From JAKANT01 sp035502095 (GTDB lineage Bacteria > Pseudomonadota > Gammaproteobacteria > Burkholderiales > Burkholderiaceae_F), in NCBI GenBank assembly GCA_035502095.1, contig DATJUX010000036.1, positions 62,001 through 126,000 of the forward strand: a stretch of 64,000 nucleotides of DNA. The letters are read 5' to 3'. Every line of letters begins with the position of its first letter. The first letter of the stretch is position 1. The translations under genes and the position numbers were made by a program. Shown piece after piece: positions 7,736-16,873 of the stretch. Under the pieces are notes generated by a model. The model ran no database searches, was not told the DNA's origin, and saw only the letters and a program-made list of their open reading frames with translations.

Positions 7736-9157
7736 CTAGCGGGGGCCGGCGGCGGCGCGTGGCGCAGCGGCGTTCCCGCGCCGGACCGCACGCGCAAACG
7801 CGACGAACCGGGCCGGCCAGTCGCAGCCCGCGACGGATCGCAGGTGCGCGTACGACGCGAGAACGTTGCGATGGACGACGCCGTCGTGAACGCCGTCCAC
7901 GCCGTGGCCGCGTCGCACGCAGTAGGCAAACCGCACGGCGGGCGCCAGGTTCTGCAGGCGCGAATAGTGGAATTCGTGCGCCCGGATCGCCGAACCGCGC
8001 CGCTGCGGCCACGGATGCGCCGGCGTCTCCTCGAGGTGCACGTAACCGCGTCCGACCGGACGCGCTTCCATGGCGACGTCACCAGGCAGCGCGCCGACCA
8101 TCGGGTAAGTCACGCCCTGCCACGTGATCGATCGCGCGAGATACATGAGTCCGCCGCACTCGGCGTAGGCCGGCAGGCCGCCTTCGATCGCCTCGCGAAT
8201 CGAGCGCCGCAGCGTGCGATTGGCCGCCAGTTCGGCCGCGAACACCTCGGGAAAGCCGCCACCGATGAAGAGCGCGTCGACCGCCGGCAGCGCGCGATCG
8301 GCCAGCGTGTCGATCGCCACGAGTCGGGCGCCCGCGCGCTGCAGGTTCTCCAGATCCTCGGCGTAGTAGAAGCCGAACGCGCGATCGCGCGCGATGCCGA
8401 TGCGCAGCGGCGCCGCGGTGTCGGTGTCGGTGCCGGGACGATCGACCGCAACCGGAGCGCGATCGCAGGCGGTCAGTGCAAGGAGGCGCCCGACGTCGAC
8501 ACCGCCCTGCACGGCGCCGGCGAGCGCCGCGATGCGTTGATCGGCGCCCGTCGCCTCGGTCGCCGGCATGAGACCGAGGTGACGCTCTTCGATCGCGAGG
8601 TCGTCGCGCTCATGCAGCGCACCGAGCACCGCGACGTCGGTGTAGTGCTCGATCACCGCGCGCAGCTTGCTTTCGTGCCGCGCACCGCCGAGCCGGTTGA
8701 GGATCACCCCCGCGATCCGGATCGACCTGTCGAACGCCTGGTAGCCGAGAATGAGCGGCGCGATGCCGCGCGTCATGCCGCGCGCGTCGAGCACCAGGAT
8801 GACCGGCAGGTCGAGCGCCGCGGCAAGCGCAGCATTGCTGTTGCTTCCGTCGATCGCCAGCCCGTCGTAGAGCCCCTTGTTTCCCTCGACCAGCGCCACA
8901 TCGGCGCCGACGGCGTTCTGCTGAAAGGCCGCATGGACGTCGTCCAGTGAAGAAAGGTAAGGATCGAGGTTGCGACAGGGCCGCCCCGCCGCGGCGGTGA
9001 GCCAGAGCGGATCGATGTAGTCGGGCCCCTTCTTGTACGGCTGCACCGTGAGGCCGCGCCGGCGCAGCGCTGCCGCAAGTCCGATCGCGACCGTGGTCTT
9101 GCCCGACGACTTGTGGGCGGCGGAGACGAGGAACTTGACCATCGCCGGGCTCGCCAT
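7736..9157 (-). CDS. dsrN: DsrN, siroheme amidase (CbiA-like)
   Basis: This 473-residue protein belongs to the cobyrinic acid a,c-diamide synthase family. It has a P-loop-like N-terminus SAAHKSSGKTTVAIG (near 12) and a class I-like glutamine amidotransferase C-terminal half with FIGGGFPEVFA and the catalytic cysteine in AYAECGGLMYL (near 340). In the dsr context it makes the siro(haem)amide cofactor of reverse sulfite reductase DsrAB. The ATG chosen has GGAAAGG seven bases upstream; an in-frame ATG five codons later is less well placed. It begins three bases after dsrP. Confidence 0.93.
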   Translation of the reverse strand: MASPAMVKFLVSAAHKSSGKTTVAIGLAAALRRRGLTVQPYKKGPDYIDPLWLTAAAGRPCRNLDPYLSSLDDVHAAFQQNAVGADVALVEGNKGLYDGLAIDGSNSNAALAAALDLPVILVLDARGMTRGIAPLILGYQAFDRSIRIAGVILNRLGGARHESKLRAVIEHYTDVAVLGALHERDDLAIEERHLGLMPATEATGADQRIAALAGAVQGGVDVGRLLALTACDRAPVAVDRPGTDTDTAAPLRIGIARDRAFGFYYAEDLENLQRAGARLVAIDTLADRALPAVDALFIGGGFPEVFAAELAANRTLRRSIREAIEGGLPAYAECGGLMYLARSITWQGVTYPMVGALPGDVAMEARPVGRGYVHLEETPAHPWPQRRGSAIRAHEFHYSRLQNLAPAVRFAYCVRRGHGVDGVHDGVVHRNVLASYAHLRSVAGCDWPARFVAFARAVRRGNAAAPRAAAGPR

Positions 9158-9159
9158 CC

Positions 9160-10365
9160 TTACGCCTTTCCGCCCGCAACGGCGGCTTCGAGTGCACGCG
9201 TGTCGTCGTGCGGGACGAAATCGAAGACGCGCACACCGACTAGCGTGATCAGGAACGCCGCGGCCAGACCGCCGCAGCCGAGCAGCGCCTCCCAGACGCT
9301 GGGTGCGTAGTGCGCGGTCGCGCCGTCGCCGAACGTGCTGCGCGCCGCGAAACCGGGGAAGATTTCGAGCGGGAAACTCTGCCCGCCGATGATGAAGACG
9401 TAGAGCAGCGCGAAGCCGCCGGCTGCCGTGAGGGCCGAGGCGGCGAGCAAGGCGCGGCCCGATTCCCGCTTCGGCAGCCAGACGAGGAGCAGCGGCAAGA
9501 CGCCGCCGATGACCGCATAGCCAACCCAGAACAGCCACGGGAACACGCCGCCGTCGACCAGGATGAAGCGCTCGAACGCGACCTGGCGCGCGAAATAGAG
9601 ATTGGTGACGTGGTAGATCGCGACGAAATAGAGCGACGCGACGACGAATAGACCGAGCAGGCTGCGCATCCGGCTGACGATGGCCGGGTGGAGGCTGGTG
9701 GCGTTCCACGCGTTGAGCGCCGCCTCGACGATCACGAAAACGGCCAGCCCCCAGGCGAACGACAGCACGATGAAAAGCGGCGCCAGCACCGCCGACGCAT
9801 AGGCCTGGCGGGCAACCAGGAAAGCGAAGATCGAACCGGTCCCCGTCGTGAGCACGAGGCGCCACACGAACGCGGCGAGACCGACCGGGCGGGCATAGCG
9901 CTTCATCCGTCGCTCCAGCATGGTCCACAGGTAGACCACGACGAGCGCCGCCAGCCCCGAGTACAGAAACACGTTCCACGCGAACACCGAGCGGAAGTTG
10001 TAGCGGGTGGCCGCGACCACCACCCGATCGGGACGGCCGAGATCGAGCATCAGCACGGTCAGGCCGCCGGCGAGCGTGGCAAGCGAAAGCAGCCCGGACA
10101 GCGCGCCGCGCGCCTTGTAGATCGCGCGACCGAAAACCGTGCCGATCGAGGCGACGTTGAGCACCCCGGACGCCACCACGATCAGGAAGATCGCAAACAC
10201 ATGCGGCAGGCCCCAGACGACCTGGTTGTCCATGCCGGTGACCACGTGGCCTTCGACCTCCATCACGTGCGCGGCGCCGAGCCCCGCAACCAGGACCGCG
10301 CCGCCGAGGGCAACCAGCGCCCAGAAGCGCGGCGCATCGAAGTCGGCGGAAGGTCGCAGCGCCAT
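9160..10365 (-). CDS. dsrP: DsrP, NrfD-type membrane subunit
   Basis: This 401-residue protein has about ten transmembrane segments and belongs to the NrfD/PsrC family of quinone-interacting membrane subunits. It is part of the DsrMKJOP complex that links periplasmic and cytoplasmic redox modules. It starts two bases after the dsrO stop and is followed by dsrN. Features such as GHVVTGMDNQVVWGLPHVF near the N-terminus and LDLGRPDRV in an early loop match family pattern. Length agrees with DsrP from other sulfur oxidisers. Confidence 0.94.
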   Translation of the reverse strand: MALRPSADFDAPRFWALVALGGAVLVAGLGAAHVMEVEGHVVTGMDNQVVWGLPHVFAIFLIVVASGVLNVASIGTVFGRAIYKARGALSGLLSLATLAGGLTVLMLDLGRPDRVVVAATRYNFRSVFAWNVFLYSGLAALVVVYLWTMLERRMKRYARPVGLAAFVWRLVLTTGTGSIFAFLVARQAYASAVLAPLFIVLSFAWGLAVFVIVEAALNAWNATSLHPAIVSRMRSLLGLFVVASLYFVAIYHVTNLYFARQVAFERFILVDGGVFPWLFWVGYAVIGGVLPLLLVWLPKRESGRALLAASALTAAGGFALLYVFIIGGQSFPLEIFPGFAARSTFGDGATAHYAPSVWEALLGCGGLAAAFLITLVGVRVFDFVPHDDTRALEAAVAGGKA

Positions 10366-10367
10366 CT

Positions 10368-11105
10368 TCACAGTCCGGCGTAGCGCACACCGGGGTCGAG
10401 CTTCAGGTCGGCGCGCAGCTGTACCGTGCGCACCTCGCGCACCCGGCGCGCGATCTCCGAATCGGGATCGTTCAGGTCGCCGAAGACGATGGCCTGCGTC
10501 GGACAGGCCTTGGCGCACGCCGGACCGTCGCCGCGGTCGATGCGATGCACGCAGAGCGTGCACGACTCGACGCAGCCCTTGCCGCGCGGCACGTCCGGGT
10601 TCTGCGTCGTCACCGGCTCGTGCACGAAGCTGCGCGCCTTGTACGGGCACGCCATCATGCAGTAGCGGCAGCCGATACAGGAATGGCGGTCGACGAGCAC
10701 GATCCCGTCGGCGCGCTTGAATGACGCGCCCGTCGGACAGACGTCCACGCACGGCGGCTCGGCGCAGTGCTGGCACATCACCGGCAGGCTCACCGCGCGC
10801 CCGCTCTTGCGGTCTTTCAGGTCGACCTTGCGGATCCACTGCACGTCGGTGGGCCGCTTCGCTTGCGGCCATCCGTTTTCGTTCTCGCAGGCCACGACGC
10901 ACTCGCGGCAGTCGGGATCGCAGCGGTTCGCGTCGATGAGCAATCCCCAGCGGACCTTGCTCGACACCGGTTCGCCTTGCGGCCGCGGCGCTGCCGCGAC
11001 CTCGACCAGGCGGATGCCCGGCGCGATGAGGGCACCGAGCGCAGCCGCGCCGCCGATCATCAGCGCGCGGCGTGTCGGGCGCGTGCGGTCCGGGATCGCA
11101 TTCAT
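10368..11105 (-). CDS. dsrO: DsrO, periplasmic iron-sulfur protein
   Basis: This 245-residue protein is the ferredoxin-like subunit of DsrMKJOP. A Tat signal is visible as PTRRALMIGG (residues 10-19) followed by a hydrophobic stretch. Cysteine motifs for four [4Fe-4S] clusters follow: CDPDCRECVVAC, CQHCAEPPCVDVCP, CIGCRYCMMACP and CTLC...CAKACP. Its ATG overlaps the dsrJ stop (ATGA). It would pass electrons between DsrJ haems and the DsrP membrane subunit. Confidence 0.95.
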   Translation of the reverse strand: MNAIPDRTRPTRRALMIGGAAALGALIAPGIRLVEVAAAPRPQGEPVSSKVRWGLLIDANRCDPDCRECVVACENENGWPQAKRPTDVQWIRKVDLKDRKSGRAVSLPVMCQHCAEPPCVDVCPTGASFKRADGIVLVDRHSCIGCRYCMMACPYKARSFVHEPVTTQNPDVPRGKGCVESCTLCVHRIDRGDGPACAKACPTQAIVFGDLNDPDSEIARRVREVRTVQLRADLKLDPGVRYAGL

Positions 11106-11500
11106 CGCGCCGGAACCTCCGCGCCGGACACCTTGGTGCCAGCGCCCCGCTGCGGCTGATGGCATTCGAAGCAGTCGAGCCGAACGCCGGCGTACGCATG
11201 GCACGCTTCGCAGAACGCGCCGGGCCGGCCGGTGACCGTGCCGCCGGCCTTCCCGGCATGGCAGTCGATGCAGGCTTCGAGGCTGGTCTTGCCGCCGCGT
11301 ACACCTGCGTGCACGGTCTCGTCGCGCCGGTGCTTGAGGAGATCCATGTGCGTGCGGCGCATCTCGGCGGGCGGGGCCACGCACGTGGTCGACTTGTCGA
11401 CGTCGTACGCCGGCTGCGGCACGCGGCCGGCGGCGGTCGCCACGAGCGACATCGCGCCGGCAAGCAGCGCCGGAAGCACGATGCGCCCGGTGCGCCGCAT
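11102..11500 (-). CDS. dsrJ: DsrJ, trihaem cytochrome c
   Basis: This 132-residue exported cytochrome has three CxxCH haem sites: CIDCH, CEACH and CFECH, in the second half. An N-terminal hydrophobic segment (IVLPALLAGAMSLVATAAG) acts as signal or anchor. DsrJ is the periplasmic haem subunit of DsrMKJOP. The ATG has GGGAG five bases upstream. A GTG two codons earlier overlaps the dsrL stop and is an alternative start. Confidence 0.95.
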   Translation of the reverse strand: MRRTGRIVLPALLAGAMSLVATAAGRVPQPAYDVDKSTTCVAPPAEMRRTHMDLLKHRRDETVHAGVRGGKTSLEACIDCHAGKAGGTVTGRPGAFCEACHAYAGVRLDCFECHQPQRGAGTKVSGAEVPAR

Positions 11501-11502
11501 GC

Positions 11503-13473
11503 TCACTCCCCGAGCCCCATCTGGATGTAGCCCGTGGGGCAGACATCACGGCAGATATGGCAGCCGATGCAGCGGTCGTAGTCGGTGAAGACGTAGCGCC
11601 CGGTGGTCGCTTCCTTCTTCGGCACTTTCTTCACCGCGATCTGCGGGCAGTACACGACGCAGTTGTCGCACTCGAAGCACAGGCCACAGCTCATGCAGCG
11701 CTTGGCCTCGGCCACCGCCTGCGCCTCGGTCAGCGCCTGCAAGCGCTCCTCGAAGTTGTCGAGCGCGCTCTCGCGCGACAGCGTGAGGAACCGCCGCTTG
11801 TTGCGCTCGACGTACGTGAAGTGGCCGAGGAACAGCTCGGTGTGCGGGATCACGTAGCGGTCGGAGCGGTTGTCGAAGTTGTGGACCACGCCGGCGTTGC
11901 GGTCCGTGCCACGCAGCGGTTCCTTCACCGCCGGCAGAGCCTGTCCCTTCTCGACGTACTTGCGCATCAGGTCGAACGCGTGCACGTCGATCTTCGGCCG
12001 CTTGCCGAGTTCTTCGCCGGCGAGGAAGCGGTCGATGCCTTCCGCGGCGATGGCGCCATGGCCGATCGCGGTGGTGAGAAGGTGCGGCCGCAGCACGTCG
12101 CCGCCGGCGAAGATGCCCGGCTGGTTCGTCACCTGGTAGTTCTTGTCGGCGTTCACGGCGCCCTTGCCGTTGTCGAACGCTTCGAGTCCCGTGAAGTCGA
12201 CCGCCTGCCCGATCGCGGACACGATGAGATCGGCCTCGATCTCCCGCTCCGTGCCTTCCTTCACCTTGATCTCCAGCCGCGGCCCGACCATCTTCGCCTC
12301 GCATTCGGCGACGCGCAGGGCGGCGGCGCGCCCATCGGACCCGCGCACGATGCCCACCGGCACGAGACTGCCGCGGATGTCGATGCCTTCGGCCAGCGCC
12401 TGCTCGACCTCGTGCTTGTTGGCCTGCATCCGGTCGACCGCGAACACCGTCGTGAGCGTCACCTCGGCGCCCTGCTTGGCCGACACCTCGGCGGCGTCGT
12501 GCGCGAGCTGGCCCGCGATCGCGGCCTCGAAATCGGTCGCGTGCGCGTGTTCGATGTGACCCAGCCGGCGCGCGACCGTCGCAACGTCGACCGACGTGTC
12601 GCCGCCACCGACCACGACGACGCGCTTGCCGACATGGCGCAGGCGCCCGTCGTTGAACGCACGCAGGAACGCGGTGGCGGTGACGACGTTGGGCGCCTCG
12701 CTGTCCTTGACCGGCAGCGCACGGCCCGCCTGCGCGCCCATGCCCAGGAACACGGCATCGAAGTCGGCGCGAATCCGCTCGAGCGTGACATCCGTGCCGA
12801 CGCGGCAGCTCAGGCGCGCCTGCACGCCGAGGTCGAGAATGCGCTGGATCTCCTGGTCGAGCACCTCGCGCGGTGTCCGGAACCCCGGGATGCCGTATCG
12901 CATCATCCCGCCCAGGTGCGCGTGCTCGTCGAAGATCGTCACGTCGTGGCCCTTCAGCGCGAGCTGATACGCGCACGACAGGCCCGCCGGTCCGCCGCCG
13001 ATCACCGCCACCTTCCTGCCGGTCCGCTTGTCCGGCCTCGCGTACGCGAGCCTGTTCGCGCTGGCCCAATCGCCCAGGAAGTGCTCGACCGAGTTGATGC
13101 CGACGTGGTCTTCGACCTCGTTGCGGTTGCACCCGGTCTCGCAGGGCGCGGGGCAGACGCGCCCCATGATCGACGGGAACGGATTGGCGCGCGTGAGGCG
13201 ACGCCACGCGTATTCCTGCCACGACAGCGTCGGTTTGCCGTCGGCGCCGACCGGAGGCTTCTCCATGCCGCGCACGATGTTCAGGTAGCCGCGGATGTCC
13301 TCGCCCGACGGGCAGCTGCCCTGGCACGGCGGCGTCGACTGGATGTAGGTCGGGCACTTGTGTGAATGGTCCGCGTCGAAGATCTTCGCGTGCCAGTCCT
13401 TCCACCGGCTCTCGCCGTCCTTGAAGCGGCGCAACGTCAGCGCAGAAGTCTTCGGTTGTCCGTTCGAAGCCAT
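11503..13473 (-). CDS. dsrL: DsrL, iron-sulfur flavoprotein oxidoreductase
   Basis: This 656-residue protein matches DsrL, the NAD(P)H:acceptor oxidoreductase partner of DsrAB. The N-terminus holds cysteines typical of the GltD-like adrenodoxin-reductase family (CPTYIQSTPPCQGSCP, CPAPCETGCNRNE). Two dinucleotide-binding motifs follow (VAVIGGGPAGLSCAYQ near 155, VVVVGGGDTSVDVA near 290). A C-terminal ferredoxin domain carries two cluster motifs (CMSCGLCFECDNCVVYCP and CIGCHICRDVCP). The ATG has GGGAG five bases upstream; a GTG one codon earlier is possible. DsrL takes electrons released by reverse sulfite reduction. Confidence 0.96.
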   Translation of the reverse strand: MASNGQPKTSALTLRRFKDGESRWKDWHAKIFDADHSHKCPTYIQSTPPCQGSCPSGEDIRGYLNIVRGMEKPPVGADGKPTLSWQEYAWRRLTRANPFPSIMGRVCPAPCETGCNRNEVEDHVGINSVEHFLGDWASANRLAYARPDKRTGRKVAVIGGGPAGLSCAYQLALKGHDVTIFDEHAHLGGMMRYGIPGFRTPREVLDQEIQRILDLGVQARLSCRVGTDVTLERIRADFDAVFLGMGAQAGRALPVKDSEAPNVVTATAFLRAFNDGRLRHVGKRVVVVGGGDTSVDVATVARRLGHIEHAHATDFEAAIAGQLAHDAAEVSAKQGAEVTLTTVFAVDRMQANKHEVEQALAEGIDIRGSLVPVGIVRGSDGRAAALRVAECEAKMVGPRLEIKVKEGTEREIEADLIVSAIGQAVDFTGLEAFDNGKGAVNADKNYQVTNQPGIFAGGDVLRPHLLTTAIGHGAIAAEGIDRFLAGEELGKRPKIDVHAFDLMRKYVEKGQALPAVKEPLRGTDRNAGVVHNFDNRSDRYVIPHTELFLGHFTYVERNKRRFLTLSRESALDNFEERLQALTEAQAVAEAKRCMSCGLCFECDNCVVYCPQIAVKKVPKKEATTGRYVFTDYDRCIGCHICRDVCPTGYIQMGLGE

Positions 13474-13510
13474 CACTTCTCCCCGTATGCGAGAAAATGC
13501 CGAGAGCCGC

Positions 13511-15046
13511 TCATCGGTCGCCCCCCAGACGGATCGCCGTGCTCACCAGCTGGTGCACGCCGCCGACCATGCTCATCTTGAAGCCGTAGTACGGCAGCAC
13601 CTTCGTGAACTGCGCCTTGCAGATCGCGCAGATCGTTGCCATGAAATTGACCCCGCGCTCGTCGGCCACGCGCTTCAGGGCTTCCATGCGCGGAAGTGCT
13701 CCCTTCACGCGCAGATCGAGCAACTCGTCCGTCAGCAGGCCGCCACCGCCGCCGCAGCAGAACGTCGACTCGCGCGTCGTCTCGGGCGCCATTTCGACGA
13801 ACTTGTTCGCCACCGCGCGGATGACGTTGCGCGGGATCTCGAACTGCCCGCCCGGCCGGTCGCCCATCCGCGACGCGCGCGCGACATTGCAGGAATCGTG
13901 GAACGTGACCACGCGGTGATCGTTGGCCTCCTTGTCTAAGCGCAGCGCGCCGCGTTCGATCAGGTCCCACGTGAACTCGCAGATGTGCGTCGGCTGCCGG
14001 TAGCGGCTGTCGAGCTGGCTCTGGATCTGCCGGGCGAACCGGTCGTCCTCGCGGGCGCCGCGTCCGATGCCGGCCAGCGTGTTCCAGAAGCTGTACGCCA
14101 CGCGCCAGGCGTGGCCGCATTCGCCGACGACGATGCGCCTGACGCCGAGTTCGAGCGCGGACTCGCGGATGCGCAGCGCGATCGTGCGCAGCTGGTCGTA
14201 GTTGCCGATGAAAAGCCCGAAGTTGCCCGCCTCCGAAGCTTTCGACGAAAGCGTCCAGCGCACGCCCGCCGCATGGAAGACCTTCGCGTAGCCGATCAGG
14301 CTGTCGACGTGCGGTTCGGCGAAAAAATCGGCCGACGGCGTGACGAGCAGCACCTCGGCGCCCTTCTCGTCGAGCGGAAAGCGCACGTCGACGCCGGTGT
14401 CCTCCTTCACGTCTTCCTCCAGCCCGGTCAACGTGTCGGCCAGCGCCGGGCCCGGCAGGCCGAGGTTGTTGCCGATCCGGTGCACCTTGCCGATGATCTC
14501 GTTGGTGTACTTCTGGCCGTAGCCGACGTGGTCGAGGATCTCCTTGGCCGCCATCGTCACCTCGGCGGTGTCGATGCCATAAGGGCAGAACACCGAGCAA
14601 CGTCGGCATTCGGAGCACTGGTTGAAGTACGTGTACCACTCGTCGAGCACGTCCTTGGTCAGGTCGCGCGCGCCCACGAGCTTGGGAAGGAACTTGCCTG
14701 GCAGCGTGAAGTAGCGCCGGTAGACGCTGCGCATCAGGTCCTGGCGCGCCACGGGCATGTTCTTCGGGTCCTGCGTGCCGATGAAGTAGTGGCACTTGTC
14801 GGAGCACGCGCCGCAATGGACGCAGGCATCCATGAAGACCTTGAGCGAGCGGTACTTCGAGAGCAGCGTGCCCATGTGGGCGACGGCTCTTGCTTCCCAC
14901 CCGTCGGCAAGCTCGCCCGGAAAGCCGATCGCCTGCTGGATCTTGTCGCTCGCGACGAACGGCCGCGACGCTGCCATCGAGCCGGGCGCCAGGGGCGGCG
15001 GAGCCGGGTCTTCGCGCAGCGGCGGTGCTTCGACTTTCGTGGCCAC
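13511..15046 (-). CDS. dsrK: DsrK, HdrD-like iron-sulfur subunit
   Basis: This protein of about 511 residues is the cytoplasmic heterodisulfide-reductase-like subunit of DsrMKJOP. It has two [4Fe-4S] motifs (CVHCGACSDKCHYF and CSECRRCSVFCPYG) and a CCG-type catalytic cluster (HDSCNVAR, then STFCCGGGGG, then ICAICKAQF). DsrK is thought to oxidise or reduce the DsrC trisulfide. The start is taken as GTG two bases after the dsrM stop; the first in-frame ATG is 23 codons later and lacks a ribosome site, so the N-terminus is not certain. Confidence 0.94.
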   Translation of the reverse strand: MATKVEAPPLREDPAPPPLAPGSMAASRPFVASDKIQQAIGFPGELADGWEARAVAHMGTLLSKYRSLKVFMDACVHCGACSDKCHYFIGTQDPKNMPVARQDLMRSVYRRYFTLPGKFLPKLVGARDLTKDVLDEWYTYFNQCSECRRCSVFCPYGIDTAEVTMAAKEILDHVGYGQKYTNEIIGKVHRIGNNLGLPGPALADTLTGLEEDVKEDTGVDVRFPLDEKGAEVLLVTPSADFFAEPHVDSLIGYAKVFHAAGVRWTLSSKASEAGNFGLFIGNYDQLRTIALRIRESALELGVRRIVVGECGHAWRVAYSFWNTLAGIGRGAREDDRFARQIQSQLDSRYRQPTHICEFTWDLIERGALRLDKEANDHRVVTFHDSCNVARASRMGDRPGGQFEIPRNVIRAVANKFVEMAPETTRESTFCCGGGGGLLTDELLDLRVKGALPRMEALKRVADERGVNFMATICAICKAQFTKVLPYYGFKMSMVGGVHQLVSTAIRLGGDR

Positions 15047-15048
15047 GG

Positions 15049-15780
15049 TCAGGTCCGGTCGAGCTTCGCCGCCCACGCGGCAACGTGACGCGCTTCGCGC
15101 GGGTCGTCGACCTGGGTGCGCGTCGGCGAGAAGAAGACGCCGGGCGCATGCAGCAGCTTGGAAAACGGGAACAGCACCATCAGCAGCGCGACCAGCGCGA
15201 GGTGCGCGTAGAGCACCGGATCGGACGGAAGCGGTTGCCAGTCGGCGAGCATCAGCCCGAGGAAAAACGCCTTCACCGCCACGATGTCCGTGTGCACCAC
15301 ATGCTTCAGCGCGAGGCCGGACAGCCCGATCGCGATCAGCAGCCAGAGCATCAGGTGGTCGGACGGCGTCGAGATGTACCGGATCCGATCCACCAGCAGC
15401 CGCCGTGCGAGCAGGCCGGCAAGGCCGAGCACCATCGTGATCCCGGCAAGCACGCCGAACGGCTGGATGATCACGACCCAGCCCCACACCGGCTCGGTGA
15501 AGTAGCGCAGATGGCGCGCCAGCACGAGCGCCAGGCTGGCATGAAAGATCCAGCCCGCGGCCCAGGTCCAGAGGTTCGCCTTGAACAGGCTCTCGAAGAG
15601 CGCAACCTCGCGCACCATGCGCAGCACGACACCGGCCAGCGAGGTGGGCGCCGGCGTGGTCGGGATCTTCAGCGGCGCCGGCGTACGCGCGTAGCCGGCG
15701 ATGCGCCACGCCAGCCCGCCGAGAAGCACCGCGGCTGCCGCGTAGAACAGCAGCGCAAACGCCACGGTGGCGGGGGTCAT
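15049..15780 (-). CDS. dsrM: DsrM, NarI-like cytochrome b subunit
   Basis: This 243-residue membrane protein has five hydrophobic segments and belongs to the NarI-type dihaem b family. Histidines such as those in GWIFHASLALVLARHLRYF and ALKHVVHTDIVAVK are probable haem ligands. It forms the quinone-reacting module of DsrMKJOP with DsrK, which follows with a two-base gap. Length is close to NarI, shorter than some DsrM with N-terminal extensions. Confidence 0.93.
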   Translation of the reverse strand: MTPATVAFALLFYAAAAVLLGGLAWRIAGYARTPAPLKIPTTPAPTSLAGVVLRMVREVALFESLFKANLWTWAAGWIFHASLALVLARHLRYFTEPVWGWVVIIQPFGVLAGITMVLGLAGLLARRLLVDRIRYISTPSDHLMLWLLIAIGLSGLALKHVVHTDIVAVKAFFLGLMLADWQPLPSDPVLYAHLALVALLMVLFPFSKLLHAPGVFFSPTRTQVDDPREARHVAAWAAKLDRT

Positions 15781-15843
15781 GCCGCGCTCCGTCGTGCCGT
15801 CGCGTGACGCCCGGTCTGCGGCCCGGTGGCGCGAGAGTGCGCG

Positions 15844-16179
15844 TCAGACGCAGCCGGTCGGCTTCGGCAGGCCGGCGATCTTGCAGGCCTGCTTCGCGGG
15901 ACCGTAGGGGAACAGCTCGTACAGGTACTGGCTGTTGCCCTTGTCCGGACCGAGCGTCTTGCCGATCGCCTTGGTCAGCACACGCACCGCCGGTGCGATC
16001 TGGTATTCCTCGTAGTACTTGCGCAGGAAGTTCACCACCTCCCAGTGGTTCTCGGACATGTCGAGACCTTCCTGCTTCGCGATGAAATTGGCGACGTCTT
16101 CGCTCCAGTCGCCCAGGTTGACGAGATAGCCTTCCTCGTCGACTTCGATTGCCTTGCCGTTGACATCCAGAGTGGACAT
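15844..16179 (-). CDS. dsrC: DsrC, sulfur carrier with both C-terminal cysteines
   Basis: This 111-residue protein is true DsrC. The flexible C-terminal arm reads AKQACKIAGLPKPTGCV, with the two redox cysteines ten residues apart and the last one penultimate. DsrC carries sulfur as persulfide or trisulfide from DsrEFH to DsrAB and to DsrK. It lies between dsrH and dsrM in the usual order. A second, cysteine-free DsrC-like protein is encoded at 21224-21553. Confidence 0.97.
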   Translation of the reverse strand: MSTLDVNGKAIEVDEEGYLVNLGDWSEDVANFIAKQEGLDMSENHWEVVNFLRKYYEEYQIAPAVRVLTKAIGKTLGPDKGNSQYLYELFPYGPAKQACKIAGLPKPTGCV

Positions 16180-16210
16180 GCGGACTCCTGCGGATCGGAT
16201 GATGGGTCGG

Positions 16211-16507
16211 TTAGAGCCACGATTGGTTGTTGCGATGCTCGACCACGAGATCGACGAACCCGTCGTAGCCGATCGTCTGCACGCCTTCGATCACGCGGTC
16301 CGCCATGCCGCGCGCCTGCAGGTCGAGCGCCAGCGCATACACCTTCAGCCGCGTCAGTGCCTCGCGCACGGCACCCTCCGCGGCATTGCCGCGGGTCGCG
16401 GCGTAGACGCCGTCTTCGATCAGCAGCAGGCTTCCGGACGTGGCGTAGTGCAGCGCGGTCGCGAGCGTGTTCTTCTCGAGCGGCGACTTGTTGACGATGT
16501 GCAGCAT
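16211..16507 (-). CDS. dsrH: DsrH, TusB-like sulfur-transfer subunit
   Basis: This 98-residue protein matches DsrH/TusB (MLHIVNKSPLEKNTL at the N-terminus and LLLIEDGVYAA in the middle). It forms the DsrE2F2H2 hexamer that hands sulfur to DsrC. The position occupied by Cys20 in Allochromatium DsrH is alanine here (LATALHYA), and the protein has no cysteine at all. It ends just before dsrC and begins eight bases after dsrF. Confidence 0.94.
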   Translation of the reverse strand: MLHIVNKSPLEKNTLATALHYATSGSLLLIEDGVYAATRGNAAEGAVREALTRLKVYALALDLQARGMADRVIEGVQTIGYDGFVDLVVEHRNNQSWL

Positions 16508-16515
16508 CGGCTTCC

Positions 16516-16872
16516 CTAGAAACTCAGGACCACGTCCTGCTGGTCCATCAGTTGGGCAAGCGCGGCACGCTCGAGCACCTGGACCGGCACCACGAGATCC
16601 TCGGCGGCGAGTCCGCGTTCGCGCAGCGAGTCGGCATCGACGTACAGTTTGTCGATGTCGTAGTCCTCGAGCGCACGGTAGATGGGCGAGAAGTTCTTCA
16701 TCTCGACGCCCTTCGTCTGCATGCCCGACTTGAGCTGGTAGACGCCGTCGTCGAGGAACGCGAGCGCCACCTCCTGCTCGAACGCCGCCGCGATCAGCAC
16801 CACCTCGAGGCTCTCGAGCGCATAGATCGACCCGTAGGGCGCCTTGCGGTTGACCAGCAGGAACTTCTTCAT
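16516..16872 (-). CDS. dsrF: DsrF, TusC-like sulfur-transfer subunit
   Basis: This 118-residue protein is the DsrF/TusC subunit of the DsrEFH complex. The N-terminus KKFLLVNRKAPYGSIYALE and the ALAFLDDGVYQL segment are characteristic. It has no cysteine, as expected for DsrF, and plays a structural role. It begins one base after the dsrE stop. Confidence 0.94.
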   Translation of the reverse strand: MKKFLLVNRKAPYGSIYALESLEVVLIAAAFEQEVALAFLDDGVYQLKSGMQTKGVEMKNFSPIYRALEDYDIDKLYVDADSLRERGLAAEDLVVPVQVLERAALAQLMDQQDVVLSF

Positions 16873-16873
16873 C

